In this document: piece by piece, positions 51,388 to 59,789 of the stretch
Position numbering within the stretch: the stretch's first letter is position 1
Layout: every line of letters begins with the position of its first letter
From: Trueperella bonasi
Lineage (GTDB): Bacteria; Actinomycetota; Actinomycetes; Actinomycetales; Actinomycetaceae
Direction: 5' to 3'
Length of the DNA: 64,000 bases
Assembly (NCBI RefSeq): GCF_030811535.1
Contig: NZ_JAUSQX010000001.1
Span: 868,001-932,000, forward strand
Notes under the pieces: model-generated
Told to the model about the DNA's origin: nothing
Seen by the model: only the letters and a program-made list of their open reading frames with translations
Database searches by the model: none
Position numbers and translations under genes: made by a program

Positions 51388-52959
51388 ATGAGTACCCCAA
51401 ATCTCAATCAGGATTCAGCTGTCTCGCAGGGTCAACTTGATGGCTCGGACGAAACGATTATGCCGCCTGGTCGGCCTTGGATTCGCCACTTTGGCGGTCT
51501 GGCACTCGGCATTGTCCTAGCTCTGATCGTTTACTTTATTTTCCCTAAGGAACTATCCGCTGACCTCATCTCGAAGTTGATCGAAAAGGAAATCGAGCCC
51601 GACGGCCACAAGATTGCGCTCACGGCAGCCATCGCGGTTCTCATGGGCGCATGGTGGATGACGGAAGCGATTCCGCTCGCCGCCACTGCGCTCGTTCCCG
51701 TCACCGTTTTCCCGATTCTGGGAATCATGACCTACCCCGAAGTTGGAAGCTCCTACGCATCCTCCACGATCTTCCTGTTCATGGGCGGATTCTTCCTTGC
51801 CCTTGCCATGCAGCGCTGGAACTTCCACCGACGCCTTGCGCTCACGATCGTCCTCGCAGTCGGCACAAAGCCAAAACGCCTCATACTCGGCTTTATGGTG
51901 GCGACCGGCTTCCTCTCGATGTGGGTCTCCAACACTGCAACCGCGGTCATGATGCTCCCGATTGGCATCTCCGTGCTGTCTACGATCGGCCAGGTTGACG
52001 ACGTCGGCGGCCAAAAGAAGCTCTCAAACTTCGGCACGGCGCTCATGCTGGGAATCGCCTACTCGGCGTCGATCGCCTCGCTGTCCACCCTCATCGGCAC
52101 ACCGCCGAATGCGCTGCTTCGCGGCTACCTGCAAGACACGCACGGCATGACCTTAAACTTCGGCCTGTGGATGGTGTTCGCGACGCCGCTCGCCTGGCTA
52201 TTCCTACTCATTGCCTGGCAGTTTCTGATTCGGCTTTACAAGCCCGAGGTTGACGACATCCCTGGCGGCCGCGAGCTCATTAAGGGCGAGCTGGACAAGA
52301 TGGGCCCGATGTCCACCCAAGAGAAGATCGTCGCCATCATTTTCGTGCTCGCCGCGCTCTCGTGGATCTTCATTCCAACCTTGTGGCCAGAAGGCCCGAT
52401 CGGCGACACCACGATCGCAATGTTCCTCTCTATGGTTCTCTTCATCACGCCCGCCAAGCCTTCCGAAGGTGTTGCCATCCTTGACTGGGAGACGGCGAAA
52501 GAGATTCCGTGGGACGTGCTCCTTCTTTTCGGCGGCGGACTCGCTCTTTCATCCGCCTTTAGCAGGACGGGGCTTTCCGACTGGATCGGCGAACAGGCGG
52601 GCGCTCTTGAAGGCTTGCCAACCGTGCTGATTATCGCGGGGATCGCGGGAATTGTGCTCTTCTTGACGGAGATGACTTCCAACACGGCAACAGCGGCTGC
52701 TTTCCTTCCGATCATCGGCGCGGTTGCGATTGGCATGGGTGTGGATGTGCAGCTGCTGGTGATCCCGGTGGCGCTGGCCGCAACGTGTGCGTTCATGCTT
52801 CCGGTTGCGACCCCGCCGAATGCCATCGCATACGGCTCCGGCTATATCACGATCGCTCAGATGGTGAAGGCCGGTGTTTGGTTGAACATCATCGGAATCG
52901 TTCTGATCACGATCTGGACGGTGGTGTTCGGCCCGATGGTGCTCGGGATCGCCATTTAA
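51388..52959 (+). CDS. DASS/SLC13-family anion:Na+ symporter, second paralogue
   Basis: A 523-residue transporter of about 11-12 membrane segments. Both Na+/carboxylate motifs are canonical here: VSNTATAVMMLP and TSNTATAAAFLP, with TPPNALL and TPPNAIAYGSG hairpin tips. It probably imports succinate, fumarate, malate or citrate. Unlike the paralogue at 20.3 kb it has no linked sensor genes and carries AGAGGA as ribosome site. The 250 bases upstream hold only a presumed promoter region. Confidence 0.93.
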   Translation: MSTPNLNQDSAVSQGQLDGSDETIMPPGRPWIRHFGGLALGIVLALIVYFIFPKELSADLISKLIEKEIEPDGHKIALTAAIAVLMGAWWMTEAIPLAATALVPVTVFPILGIMTYPEVGSSYASSTIFLFMGGFFLALAMQRWNFHRRLALTIVLAVGTKPKRLILGFMVATGFLSMWVSNTATAVMMLPIGISVLSTIGQVDDVGGQKKLSNFGTALMLGIAYSASIASLSTLIGTPPNALLRGYLQDTHGMTLNFGLWMVFATPLAWLFLLIAWQFLIRLYKPEVDDIPGGRELIKGELDKMGPMSTQEKIVAIIFVLAALSWIFIPTLWPEGPIGDTTIAMFLSMVLFITPAKPSEGVAILDWETAKEIPWDVLLLFGGGLALSSAFSRTGLSDWIGEQAGALEGLPTVLIIAGIAGIVLFLTEMTSNTATAAAFLPIIGAVAIGMGVDVQLLVIPVALAATCAFMLPVATPPNAIAYGSGYITIAQMVKAGVWLNIIGIVLITIWTVVFGPMVLGIAI

Positions 52960-53048
52960 GGTGAGCTGCCCGTAAGCAAGAACACTATCGAACAATTGGC
53001 AATTGCCCGGCTCGGGCGCGTAGACTAAACGTCGTTCTTAGGAACTAT

Positions 53049-53121
53049 GCGCCCGTAGCTCAACGGATAGAGCGTCTGACTACGGATCAGAAGGCTGGGG
53101 GTTCGAGTCCCTCCGGGCGCG
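53049..53121 (+). tRNA. tRNA-Arg(ACG)
   Basis: Acceptor GCGCCCG/CGGGCGC, anticodon loop CTACGGA (ACG), T-loop GGTTCGAGTCC; CCA not encoded. Its A34 is the classical target of TadA, encoded at 33545-33997. Confidence 0.97.
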
Positions 53122-53170
53122 CTTCGGCCCAGTGGTTGACTTAGGTGTCCCGCTGGGTCGAGCTATTTTG

Positions 53171-53182
53171 TAAGGTAGCGCC
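53171..53182 (+). promoter_or_regulatory. Leaderless -10 of the Nudix gene
   Basis: TAAGGT (53171-53176), six bases, ATG at 53183. AAGG overlaps the element, so a weak ribosome role is possible. Confidence 0.5.
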
Positions 53183-53752
53183 ATGACTATGACTCCCGAT
53201 TCCGTGCTGGCCAACATGCGCGAGTGGACGGTTTCGCCCGCCGATGACGACGCCCAATACAGCCTCGCTTCTTACCGTGAACTTGTGGAGCGGCAAGGCG
53301 ATGGCGCTCTGTGGAAGGGCGAGCATCCGGCGCACCTGACCAGCTCGCTGTTCGTGCTTTCAACAGACCTCAGCCAGGTTCTTCTTGCTTTCCACAAGAA
53401 GGCACACATGTGGTTGCAGTTTGGCGGGCACCTTGAACGCGCAGATTCATCCTTGGCTGACGCGGCCTTGCGTGAGGGGCGCGAAGAATCCGGGCTTTCC
53501 GCGTTTTCTAGATTCTCGGATCAGCCGTGTGATCTTGACATCCATGAACTTGGTGGCGGATTCGGCTCTATGTGCCGTGAACACTGGGATATTGGTTTCG
53601 TTGCGTTAGCCGAGCGCGACGCCGTCGTCGCCGTATCAGAAGAATCGGATGACGTGCGCTGGTTCGACGTCGATAACCTTCCGGACGCGGGAGCCGGTGA
53701 CATGTATCCGCGGGTGCGAGCTGCACTCGCTCACGCACGGGCCAAGTTCTAA
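53183..53752 (+). CDS. Nudix hydrolase
   Basis: A 189-residue protein with an intact Nudix box, GGHLERADSSLADAALREGREESGL in the pattern Gx5Ex7REUxEExGU (residues about 77-101). N-terminal helix region and a C-terminal FDVDNLP segment complete the fold. Substrate (nucleotide diphosphate derivative) cannot be told. A second ATG lies two codons downstream. A hairpin follows. Confidence 0.92.
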   Translation: MTMTPDSVLANMREWTVSPADDDAQYSLASYRELVERQGDGALWKGEHPAHLTSSLFVLSTDLSQVLLAFHKKAHMWLQFGGHLERADSSLADAALREGREESGLSAFSRFSDQPCDLDIHELGGGFGSMCREHWDIGFVALAERDAVVAVSEESDDVRWFDVDNLPDAGAGDMYPRVRAALAHARAKF

Positions 53753-53759
53753 CCAAGCC

Positions 53760-53783
53760 AAGTTCTCACCAATATGAGAACTT
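53760..53783 (+). terminator. Hairpin after the Nudix gene
   Basis: A perfect 9-bp stem AAGTTCTCA/TGAGAACTT with six-base loop, eight bases after the stop. Confidence 0.65.
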
Positions 53784-53822
53784 CCTCATGTAGGTGCTAC
53801 GGCTTCTTTCACACTCGCCTTT

Positions 53823-53837
53823 CATACTTGAGTCAAC
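53823..53837 (+). repeat. 15-bp upstream element CATACTTGAGTCAAC, copy 2
   Basis: Identical to 35017-35031, which precedes the decayed paralogue. Here 39 bases before the ATG of the intact Pro/Ala-rich protein. Confidence 0.7.
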
Positions 53838-53876
53838 GGCGACCCGATCGGGTTCGCGAGACAGAAAGGCACAACG

Positions 53877-54338
53877 ATGAATAACAAGAAGAAGCTCTGG
53901 ACAATCTCCGGCTCTCTCGCTGCCGCAGTTCTTATTACCGCGGGCGCGGGCCTTGCAATGGCCAACGATAACGATGATCGCGACCGCGATCGCGCCCACA
54001 CCGTCACCATTCCTGGCAACCAAGGGGCTGGCGACGCCGACTCGGCACAGTCAACGCCCTCTGCCTCATCCGTCTTATCAGCACAGTCGGCGGCGTCCAC
54101 CCAGTCGGCCGTGTCCGCTCCTTCTCCCGCGGGCGTACAGGCACCGGCTCCAAAGCCCGCCCCAGCCCCAGCGGCCGATTCTTACTCGGCTCCGTCGGCA
54201 CCATCGCCTGCTCGCGTTCAAGCGCCGGCTCCGAAGCCGAAGCCAGCACCGGCACCCGTGTACTCGGCTCCATCGCCGTATTCGGCCCCATCGCCGGTCT
54301 CCGCCGATTCCTACTCGGCCCCTTCCGCAGATTCCTGA
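53877..54338 (+). CDS. Exported Ala/Pro/Ser-rich low-complexity protein, paralogue 1
   Basis: A 153-residue protein. N-terminus MNNKKKLWTISGSLAAAVLI is a signal peptide or signal anchor; a charged patch (NDNDDRDRDRAH) and a Ser/Ala linker follow, then repeats of APKPxPAP and (Y)SAPS, ending SADSYSAPSADS. No catalytic motif. It looks like a wall-spanning or surface stalk. Shares its N-terminus and C-terminal repeats with the next gene and with the remnant at 35077. Function unknown. Confidence 0.8.
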   Translation: MNNKKKLWTISGSLAAAVLITAGAGLAMANDNDDRDRDRAHTVTIPGNQGAGDADSAQSTPSASSVLSAQSAASTQSAVSAPSPAGVQAPAPKPAPAPAADSYSAPSAPSPARVQAPAPKPKPAPAPVYSAPSPYSAPSPVSADSYSAPSADS

Positions 54339-54353
54339 TCTGCCCTCAAACTA

Positions 54354-54385
54354 GCGGGCCCGGCTTTGCGTGTGGCCGGGCCCGC
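54354..54385 (+). terminator. Terminator between the two Pro/Ala-rich genes
   Basis: A perfect 11-bp stem GCGGGCCCGGC/GCCGGGCCCGC with ten-base loop, 15 bases after the stop. Confidence 0.75.
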
Positions 54386-54478
54386 GCCTGCGGTAACTCG
54401 TAATGGTGAGTCACAATATTGTGGCGCGGGACTTGGCTCACCGCTTACACACGCGTTAGATTAAAAACAGGAGGTCGC

Positions 54479-54898
54479 ATGGCTAGTCCCAGAAAAATGT
54501 GGACAATCACCGGTTCGCTCGCAGCAGTTGCGCTCATCACAGCCGGCGCGTCTTTTGCGATCGCTGAAGATGATGGCCCGCGCGAGCGCGGTACAGTCGT
54601 ACGAATTCCTGCGCCAACTGCCACCGATGATGGGGCGACTTCAGCGGAGTCTGCTTCGGCGAGTGGTTCTTCTGCCGAAGCCGAGCCTGAGCCCACGCCA
54701 GAAACTGCGCAGCAGCAAGGCGGCTCGCAGCGGGCTCCAGCGCCAGCGCCTCAACCGGCACCTCCAGCTCATCAAAAGGCTGCGCCTGCACCTCAAAAAG
54801 CTGCACCGGGCCCGGCTCCTGCCCCACAGCCACGGGTCTATCAGGTCACTTCAGCTGATTCGTATTCACCCTATTCGGCTCCATCCGTAGAGTCTTAA
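54479..54898 (+). CDS. Exported Ala/Pro/Gln-rich low-complexity protein, paralogue 2
   Basis: A 139-residue protein starting MASPRKMWTITGSLAAVALI; AGGAGG precedes the ATG. The same plan as its neighbour: signal segment, acidic patch (EDDGPRERG), Glu/Ser/Thr linker, then Pro-Ala repeats with Gln-Lys-Ala, ending DSYSPYSAPSVES. The paralogues differ in repeat content but keep the SADSYS end, suggesting that the end is functional. No known family recognised. Confidence 0.8.
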   Translation: MASPRKMWTITGSLAAVALITAGASFAIAEDDGPRERGTVVRIPAPTATDDGATSAESASASGSSAEAEPEPTPETAQQQGGSQRAPAPAPQPAPPAHQKAAPAPQKAAPGPAPAPQPRVYQVTSADSYSPYSAPSVES

Positions 54899-54912
54899 AC
54901 GGGTGGATTCCT

Positions 54913-54989
54913 CCGCAAACCGGGTACCAATCACTCATCCCGGGCACGTTAAACATGCACCATATAAGTGATTCCTGCCCGCTTTGCGG
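54913..54989. repeat. Intergenic inverted-repeat element, copy 2
   Basis: Left arm CCGCAAACCGGG...AATCACTCAT and right arm ATAAGTGATTCC...GCTTTGCGG are inverted repeats around CCGGGCACGTTAAACATGCACC. Reverse-orientation match to 19894-19968. Lies between convergent genes. Confidence 0.75.
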
Positions 54990-55002
54990 CGGGAGGGGAA
55001 CC

Positions 55003-55974
55003 TTACAGATAGTTCTTGCGCAACTGCGCCGCTGATTTGGGCGATAGGTCCGTGAGCGTCACATCGAAAAGAGTGACGGCACCCGTTTGTCCACGCGCTG
55101 CCATCCGAGCAACAGCCCGCCCGGCGGCCACGAGCACCGAACCCGTAAACTCCGGATTCGATCCCAATTGCAGCTGGTAAGTGATGGCCGAATCAATGCC
55201 ATCATCAGTTTGGCCTGCCCGGATCACCTGGCCCCCGTGCGGGATCCCTCCGTGCTCACGAGCCAACTCTTCGGCGGACACAAAGTTCACCGCCGTGTCA
55301 TAGTCGGCGAAATAGTTCGGCATCTCCACAATTTCCCGCTCGATCCGCTCCAGATCCGCACCTTCATCGGCAACTACATAGCACACGCGCTCGTGCATCG
55401 TCCGAGGACTCAGCTCGACGTTCTCACCGTTCTTCACAGCCTGCACCGTTTCCTCAACAGGAACGGTGTACTGCCTCGCATCAGCCACTCCTTCTACCCG
55501 GCGCACCGCATCCGAATGCCCCTGTGAAACGCCAGGCCCCCAGAACGTCGTCGTCGAACCGGAAGGAAGAACCGCCTCCCCAAGCACCCGCATGATCGAA
55601 AACAGACCCGGATCCCAGCCCGCAGAAATCAGTGCGAGGGTTCCCGCCTCTTCGGCAGCGGCGTCAAGGGCTTCAAAGTGCTCGGGAATCTTCGCGTGGG
55701 TATCAAATGAATCAACGGTATTGAACAGCTTCGCCACCTGCGGGCCCTGCGTCCTCAAATCAGTGGCCGATCCGCCACAGTTCAACACCACATCGAGCTT
55801 GCCCACATACTCAGCCATCTCGTCGACGTGTGCGACGGGCGCACCCAAAGTTGTCACCTTGCCCGGATCGCGGCGTGTAAACACGACGACGCACTCCATG
55901 TCCTCCAACTGGCTCAGCGCAAGCTCGGCGCCGCGGCCTAGATTTCCGTATCCGTTAATCCCTACCCGAATCAT
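55003..55974 (-). CDS. ddh: meso-Diaminopimelate D-dehydrogenase
   Basis: A 323-residue protein. NADPH-binding GINGYGNLGRG at the N-terminus, CGGSATDLRTQGP, SAGWDPGLFSIMR, GPGVSQGHSDAVRR and HGGIPHGGQV are hallmarks of Ddh, the one-step route from tetrahydrodipicolinate to meso-DAP. ATG at 55974 has GGAGGAG upstream; the 54-codon frame before it is not family-like. It feeds lysine and possibly peptidoglycan. Confidence 0.95.
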   Translation of the reverse strand: MIRVGINGYGNLGRGAELALSQLEDMECVVVFTRRDPGKVTTLGAPVAHVDEMAEYVGKLDVVLNCGGSATDLRTQGPQVAKLFNTVDSFDTHAKIPEHFEALDAAAEEAGTLALISAGWDPGLFSIMRVLGEAVLPSGSTTTFWGPGVSQGHSDAVRRVEGVADARQYTVPVEETVQAVKNGENVELSPRTMHERVCYVVADEGADLERIEREIVEMPNYFADYDTAVNFVSAEELAREHGGIPHGGQVIRAGQTDDGIDSAITYQLQLGSNPEFTGSVLVAAGRAVARMAARGQTGAVTLFDVTLTDLSPKSAAQLRKNYL

Positions 55975-56169
55975 GTGCTCTCCTCCACGGCTATGCGTTT
56001 CCTTAACCTCCGCAATAAACTTTACGAGAACTTGGAGTTGTTTGCTGTTCGGACCAGCCGCAGTGCTCAACCCTAGGCCGCAGGGCCAATACTTGAATAG
56101 CTCCATTGTCTGGGTCATAATCGATGTCGTGATCACCGGCGACCGGTACTAGCCGTTACGGAGGCACAC

Positions 56170-56790
56170 ATGGGAATCTGGCGGCGCGCCAAAATTGCAG
56201 CATTAGCCGCGCTAACAGCAGCAACGCTCACCGCATGCGGCTCGGTTTTAACTGACGATGAATTATCGAACACAATATTCCAGCGTGGCTCGATCTACGG
56301 CCCGAATGCTACCCAGGATGCCCTCGAGCATATCGCCGAGATAGCCGGCTACAGCGATACGGACGCCATGATGATTCGCAGGCTTACCTTGCGTGGCAAT
56401 AATTATGACATTAGTGCGATAGTCTCCCTCCCCGATGATCCGCTCGCTTACGACCACATAACCTCAGATTCAGACGAAGCATCGGAATGGGGCTACGACG
56501 GGGACACATATTTCTTCCCCGAAGACCTGCCGCCAATCTTGTTCGAGGATCCGAATGTTTTGTTTAAGAACATGCGCGACGCCGTCGGCGATCAAGAGAT
56601 CACCGGTTTCGATGTGACGGTTCGGCCGGAAGTCGGCGCCATCGAATACCGTGATTTCACCGAAGAAACCGGGGAAGAAATGATGCATTCACCGGGCGTA
56701 ACGCTTGAAGGAAGCGTCACGGGAACGCGTCGGATCAATATTTCCTTCAAATTCGACCCGGATACTGGCGAAATTATCGCCCAAGAGTAG
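56170..56790 (+). CDS. Lipoprotein of unknown function
   Basis: A 206-residue protein. Basic N-terminus and lipobox LTAC at 20-23 predict a lipid-anchored exported protein. The mature part is acidic, with mixed beta-rich sequence and no motif I recognise. GGAGG seven bases before the ATG. The next gene, a membrane protein, follows by nine bases, so the two probably act together. Confidence 0.8.
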   Translation: MGIWRRAKIAALAALTAATLTACGSVLTDDELSNTIFQRGSIYGPNATQDALEHIAEIAGYSDTDAMMIRRLTLRGNNYDISAIVSLPDDPLAYDHITSDSDEASEWGYDGDTYFFPEDLPPILFEDPNVLFKNMRDAVGDQEITGFDVTVRPEVGAIEYRDFTEETGEEMMHSPGVTLEGSVTGTRRINISFKFDPDTGEIIAQE

Positions 56791-56799
56791 GGAGCCGCC

Positions 56800-57501
56800 A
56801 TGTCTGCTTTCGAGCCGAAGAAAACCTCCGCTTTTCAACCAAGGAAACGGCGCCTCAGCTTCGGAATGTTCCTCTTCGCGATCATTACTGCGGCGGTCAT
56901 TTCTTCGTTCGTGCTTGCGATCGCTATAGCGGTGCTCGGCCACCTGTATCCAGATATCGTCAAGCCGTTGGCGCGGTTTATCTGCAATGCCGACGACGCC
57001 GAAATCTTCGCCATGGAGCACTTCGGTGAACGGCCCGCCGAACATTGGGTATGTATCTCGCCAACCATGGGCACTTACGATGCGCTGTTCGTAGATTTCC
57101 TGCCCGTTCTCGGGGCCGCATGGGGTATCGGCATACTTCTGCTGTTACCTTACGCGTTTGGCGCGGCGCGCCGGCCGCTCGCAGGGCCGGACGACGACGT
57201 CGTTCAGCTTTCCGATTCTGTTCACTACATGTACAAGCCGGGCGAAACCTCTGGCCCGAACGACCGGTTTTCGCTGATCGAAAGGATTGAGGAAGGCGGG
57301 CGCGTCTTCCTTGTGGACGTTGGCCCCAGCAAAATCAACACGATCAAAACTATTCGCGAACATATCAAGATCGGCCTGAACGAGGCCTATCAGCTCACGA
57401 ACTCGCTACCCGCCGAAGTCGGCGTTGGCCTGCCAACCGAAAAGAAGGTGCAGCTCGTGTGGGAGCTGGACCAGATAGGCGCCCGGCTGGACGTCCGGTA
57501 G
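56800..57501 (+). CDS. Membrane protein with L7/L12-like C-terminal domain
   Basis: A 233-residue protein. Basic N-terminus, membrane segments at about 22-46 and 101-122 with an extracytoplasmic loop containing two Cys (62 and 85), then a cytoplasmic part. Residues 168-233 (VFLVDVGPSKINTIKTIREH, IGLNEAYQLTNSLP, KKVQLVWELDQIGARLDV) match the C-terminal domain of ribosomal protein L7/L12, including the Lys-Ile-x-x-Ile-Lys and Gly-Leu-x-Glu-Ala segments. Such domains bind translation GTPases in ribosomes; here the partner is unknown. Paired with the upstream lipoprotein. Confidence 0.78.
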   Translation: MSAFEPKKTSAFQPRKRRLSFGMFLFAIITAAVISSFVLAIAIAVLGHLYPDIVKPLARFICNADDAEIFAMEHFGERPAEHWVCISPTMGTYDALFVDFLPVLGAAWGIGILLLLPYAFGAARRPLAGPDDDVVQLSDSVHYMYKPGETSGPNDRFSLIERIEEGGRVFLVDVGPSKINTIKTIREHIKIGLNEAYQLTNSLPAEVGVGLPTEKKVQLVWELDQIGARLDVR

Positions 57502-57583
57502 TAAAACGACTCGCCCATCCCGGCCAGCAGGACGGGTAAGCCGACTCTTTGACAGCCCAGCCGATCTCTACCCCGGCCGCCGA

Positions 57584-57654
57584 CCATTTTCTGTGACTCT
57601 GGGGCTTTTTGTGGACGAAACCGGCCGATTTCGCGATTTTCTCACAACAAATGG
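57584..57654. repeat. 71-bp inverted-repeat element, copy B
   Basis: Ends CCATTTTCTGTGA and TCACAACAAATGG. Interior closely matches copy C (GAAACCGGCCGATTTC...). Similarity continues about 20 bp to the right, ending in CCCTA, whose CTA is the stop of the following minus-strand gene. Lies between convergent genes. Confidence 0.8.
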
Positions 57655-57672
57655 CTCGGCGCCCGAATAACC

Positions 57673-58887
57673 CTAAGCTTCAACCCGCGTTTTCACGCCG
57701 GTGCGCTCCAGTTTGTTCCATTCCTGCTTCTCGCCCCGGATTTCCTTCCAAATCGCGCTCACAACTACGCACGATAGGAAAATCGAGAACGGCAAAAGCA
57801 GTGGCAACACGATCAGGTGCCGGAAATTACTCCAAGCCCGATCGAGGACCAGCGCAAGAACAATATTGACGGCAGACACGCCAAAACCGAGTACGAGCCA
57901 CAGGTTTGGAAGCCCCGCCGTCCAGTCGTCGAATTCCATGATGCCGGCAAGCACAAGAAGCGGAAATCCAACCATCCCAAGGAGCTGCAAGATCGGCTGA
58001 ATGATCTGCACGAAGAAGTTCACGGGAAGGTACAGGTGGAACATCGATTTGACTGGCGATAGGAACTCTTGCCGGTGCACGCGCGCCGTCTGGATCAGGC
58101 CGCGAGCCCAGCGAACACGTTGTTTCCACAGGTCGCTGAGCTGATCAGGCACTTCGGCGAGGACGATCGCGTCGGGTGCGAATTCGACTTCGTATCCGGC
58201 TTCTTGGATGCGCCAGGTCAGTTCAAGATCTTCACCTAGGGTGTCGTCACGAAAGCCCCCAACCGCCCGTATAGCCGAGGCCCTGAAAGCGCCAGAATTT
58301 CCGGCCACGATTGGCAGCATGCCCAGCAGCGCGACTCCGCGCCGAGCCAGTCCGGTTCCGGTGTGGGTCATGAGGGTCAGAATGCGCGTCAGCACATTGT
58401 GTGTGTTGACGGGCTGGTCGTTGCCGCACACTGCGCCAACGTTCTTATTCCTAAATCCGGCGAGCATATTAGGGATCGTGTCTTCGGTAAAGATGCCATC
58501 GGCGTCAACGAACATGAGGATTTCGCCGCTTGCGCGTTCGATTCCGGCATTGAGGGCCGAGCCTTTTCCGCCATTTTCTTGGGTGATGGTGATCGCCCGG
58601 TCGGAAAACCGTTCCATCACTTCTTCGGTGTTATCGGTTGATCCATCGTTGACCACGATGACTTCGAGCCTGGGATAGCCGGAGTTGAGGATTGATCCGA
58701 TGCAGTCGCCAAGCACCACGCCTTCGTTGTAAGCAGGCACGATCACGCTTACGGAGGGCGTCGGGTCGATCGTCGCGGGTTTGGTGCGCGGCCGTAGTTC
58801 GGCAAGGATCGCCCCGAGGGAGATCATTGTTCCGACAACCGCCGAGATGGCAAGGGGAATGGCGACTAGTGCTGTCAACCAGGTCAC
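57673..58887 (-). CDS. Membrane GT2 polysaccharide synthase (PgaC/IcaA-like)
   Basis: A 404-residue processive-type glycosyltransferase. N-terminal membrane segment, cytoplasmic GT-A domain with SVIVPAYNEG, VVNDGSTDNT, FVDADGIF, GNSGAFR, EDLELTWR and the QRVRWARG (QxxRW) motif, then three to four membrane segments. This is the architecture of synthases that polymerise and export beta-linked aminosugar or glucose chains. Last gene of an operon with ATP-grasp and PIG-L genes, each overlapping by four bases. Confidence 0.88.
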   Translation of the reverse strand: MTWLTALVAIPLAISAVVGTMISLGAILAELRPRTKPATIDPTPSVSVIVPAYNEGVVLGDCIGSILNSGYPRLEVIVVNDGSTDNTEEVMERFSDRAITITQENGGKGSALNAGIERASGEILMFVDADGIFTEDTIPNMLAGFRNKNVGAVCGNDQPVNTHNVLTRILTLMTHTGTGLARRGVALLGMLPIVAGNSGAFRASAIRAVGGFRDDTLGEDLELTWRIQEAGYEVEFAPDAIVLAEVPDQLSDLWKQRVRWARGLIQTARVHRQEFLSPVKSMFHLYLPVNFFVQIIQPILQLLGMVGFPLLVLAGIMEFDDWTAGLPNLWLVLGFGVSAVNIVLALVLDRAWSNFRHLIVLPLLLPFSIFLSCVVVSAIWKEIRGEKQEWNKLERTGVKTRVEA

Positions 58888-59789
58888 GAGGCCACCGCCT
58901 CGCTATCGGCCGAGTTGCCGTCGGCTAGCTCGCCGTCGGCCGGGTTGGCCCGGAACAGTGCGGCGTCGTTTTTGAAAGCATCGAGTACGGCTTCCACAAT
59001 GATCGGCGCTTTGGCCGAGTTCGCGCCGAAGCGAGCGTTGATTTCGAGCACGACGGGCGTTCCGTCTGCGAGCCGCCGGATATCGACGTCGGCCGGGCCG
59101 GTAACCCCGATCGCGCGGGCAGCGTCGATTGCAAGCTGGGCGATTTCCGGTTCGTCAACGACGACGGTCGAAACGGCATTGCCGTGTAGGCCGTGTGCAA
59201 GTTCGGTCTTTTTGAGGACCACGCATTCGATACGCTCGTCGGAAACGAACACGTTCGGGGCATATTCAACGCCGGATGCGAATTCTTGGATGATGGAATC
59301 TTCCGGCAGTGTGGCAAGTTCGTGGGCGTGCGGGTTTTCGTGAACGAGTACTCCGCGACCACCGCGCGATTTACGCGGTTTGGAGATAACTGGCGAACCC
59401 ATCCACAGCAGGGTTGCAGTGTCGATCGATTCGGGCGTCGTCGACTTTGGAACATTGACTCCGCAGCGGTTGAGCTGGTGGTAGGTCAGCCACTTGTCGT
59501 CTGCTACGTCGATCGCGAGGGGTGAGGATATGAGAACCGGAGCGAATCGTGATGCTTTTGCGAATACCGGTAGCTCTTCTTGGACGGTAGGAATGATGGC
59601 GTCGATATTTTCTTCAAGCACCAGATCCCAGATCGCACGAACGAAGGTGTCTTCCCCGGCAGCTGGAACCTGATGGATTCCTTCGGCTCCGGCCATGTCA
59701 ACTTGTACGACTTCCACGCCGCGCTCGATGAGTTGCGGTACGAGGGCCCTTCCTGCCGGGCCGGCAGCTCCTGTTACGAGGATTTTCAC
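58884..59789 (-). CDS. ATP-grasp ligase
   Basis: A 301-residue protein. Rossmann-like N-terminus (MKILVTGAAGPAGRAL), ATP-grasp core with SKPRKSRGGRGVLV, EFASGVEYAPNVFV and the metal-binding end PVVLEINARFG. ATP-grasp enzymes join a carboxylate to an amine or thiol through an acyl phosphate. The substrate is unknown, but its place between a deacetylase that frees amines and a polysaccharide synthase suggests acylation of an aminosugar (inference). A short acidic tail ends the protein. Confidence 0.85.
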   Translation of the reverse strand: MKILVTGAAGPAGRALVPQLIERGVEVVQVDMAGAEGIHQVPAAGEDTFVRAIWDLVLEENIDAIIPTVQEELPVFAKASRFAPVLISSPLAIDVADDKWLTYHQLNRCGVNVPKSTTPESIDTATLLWMGSPVISKPRKSRGGRGVLVHENPHAHELATLPEDSIIQEFASGVEYAPNVFVSDERIECVVLKKTELAHGLHGNAVSTVVVDEPEIAQLAIDAARAIGVTGPADVDIRRLADGTPVVLEINARFGANSAKAPIIVEAVLDAFKNDAALFRANPADGELADGNSADSEAVAS

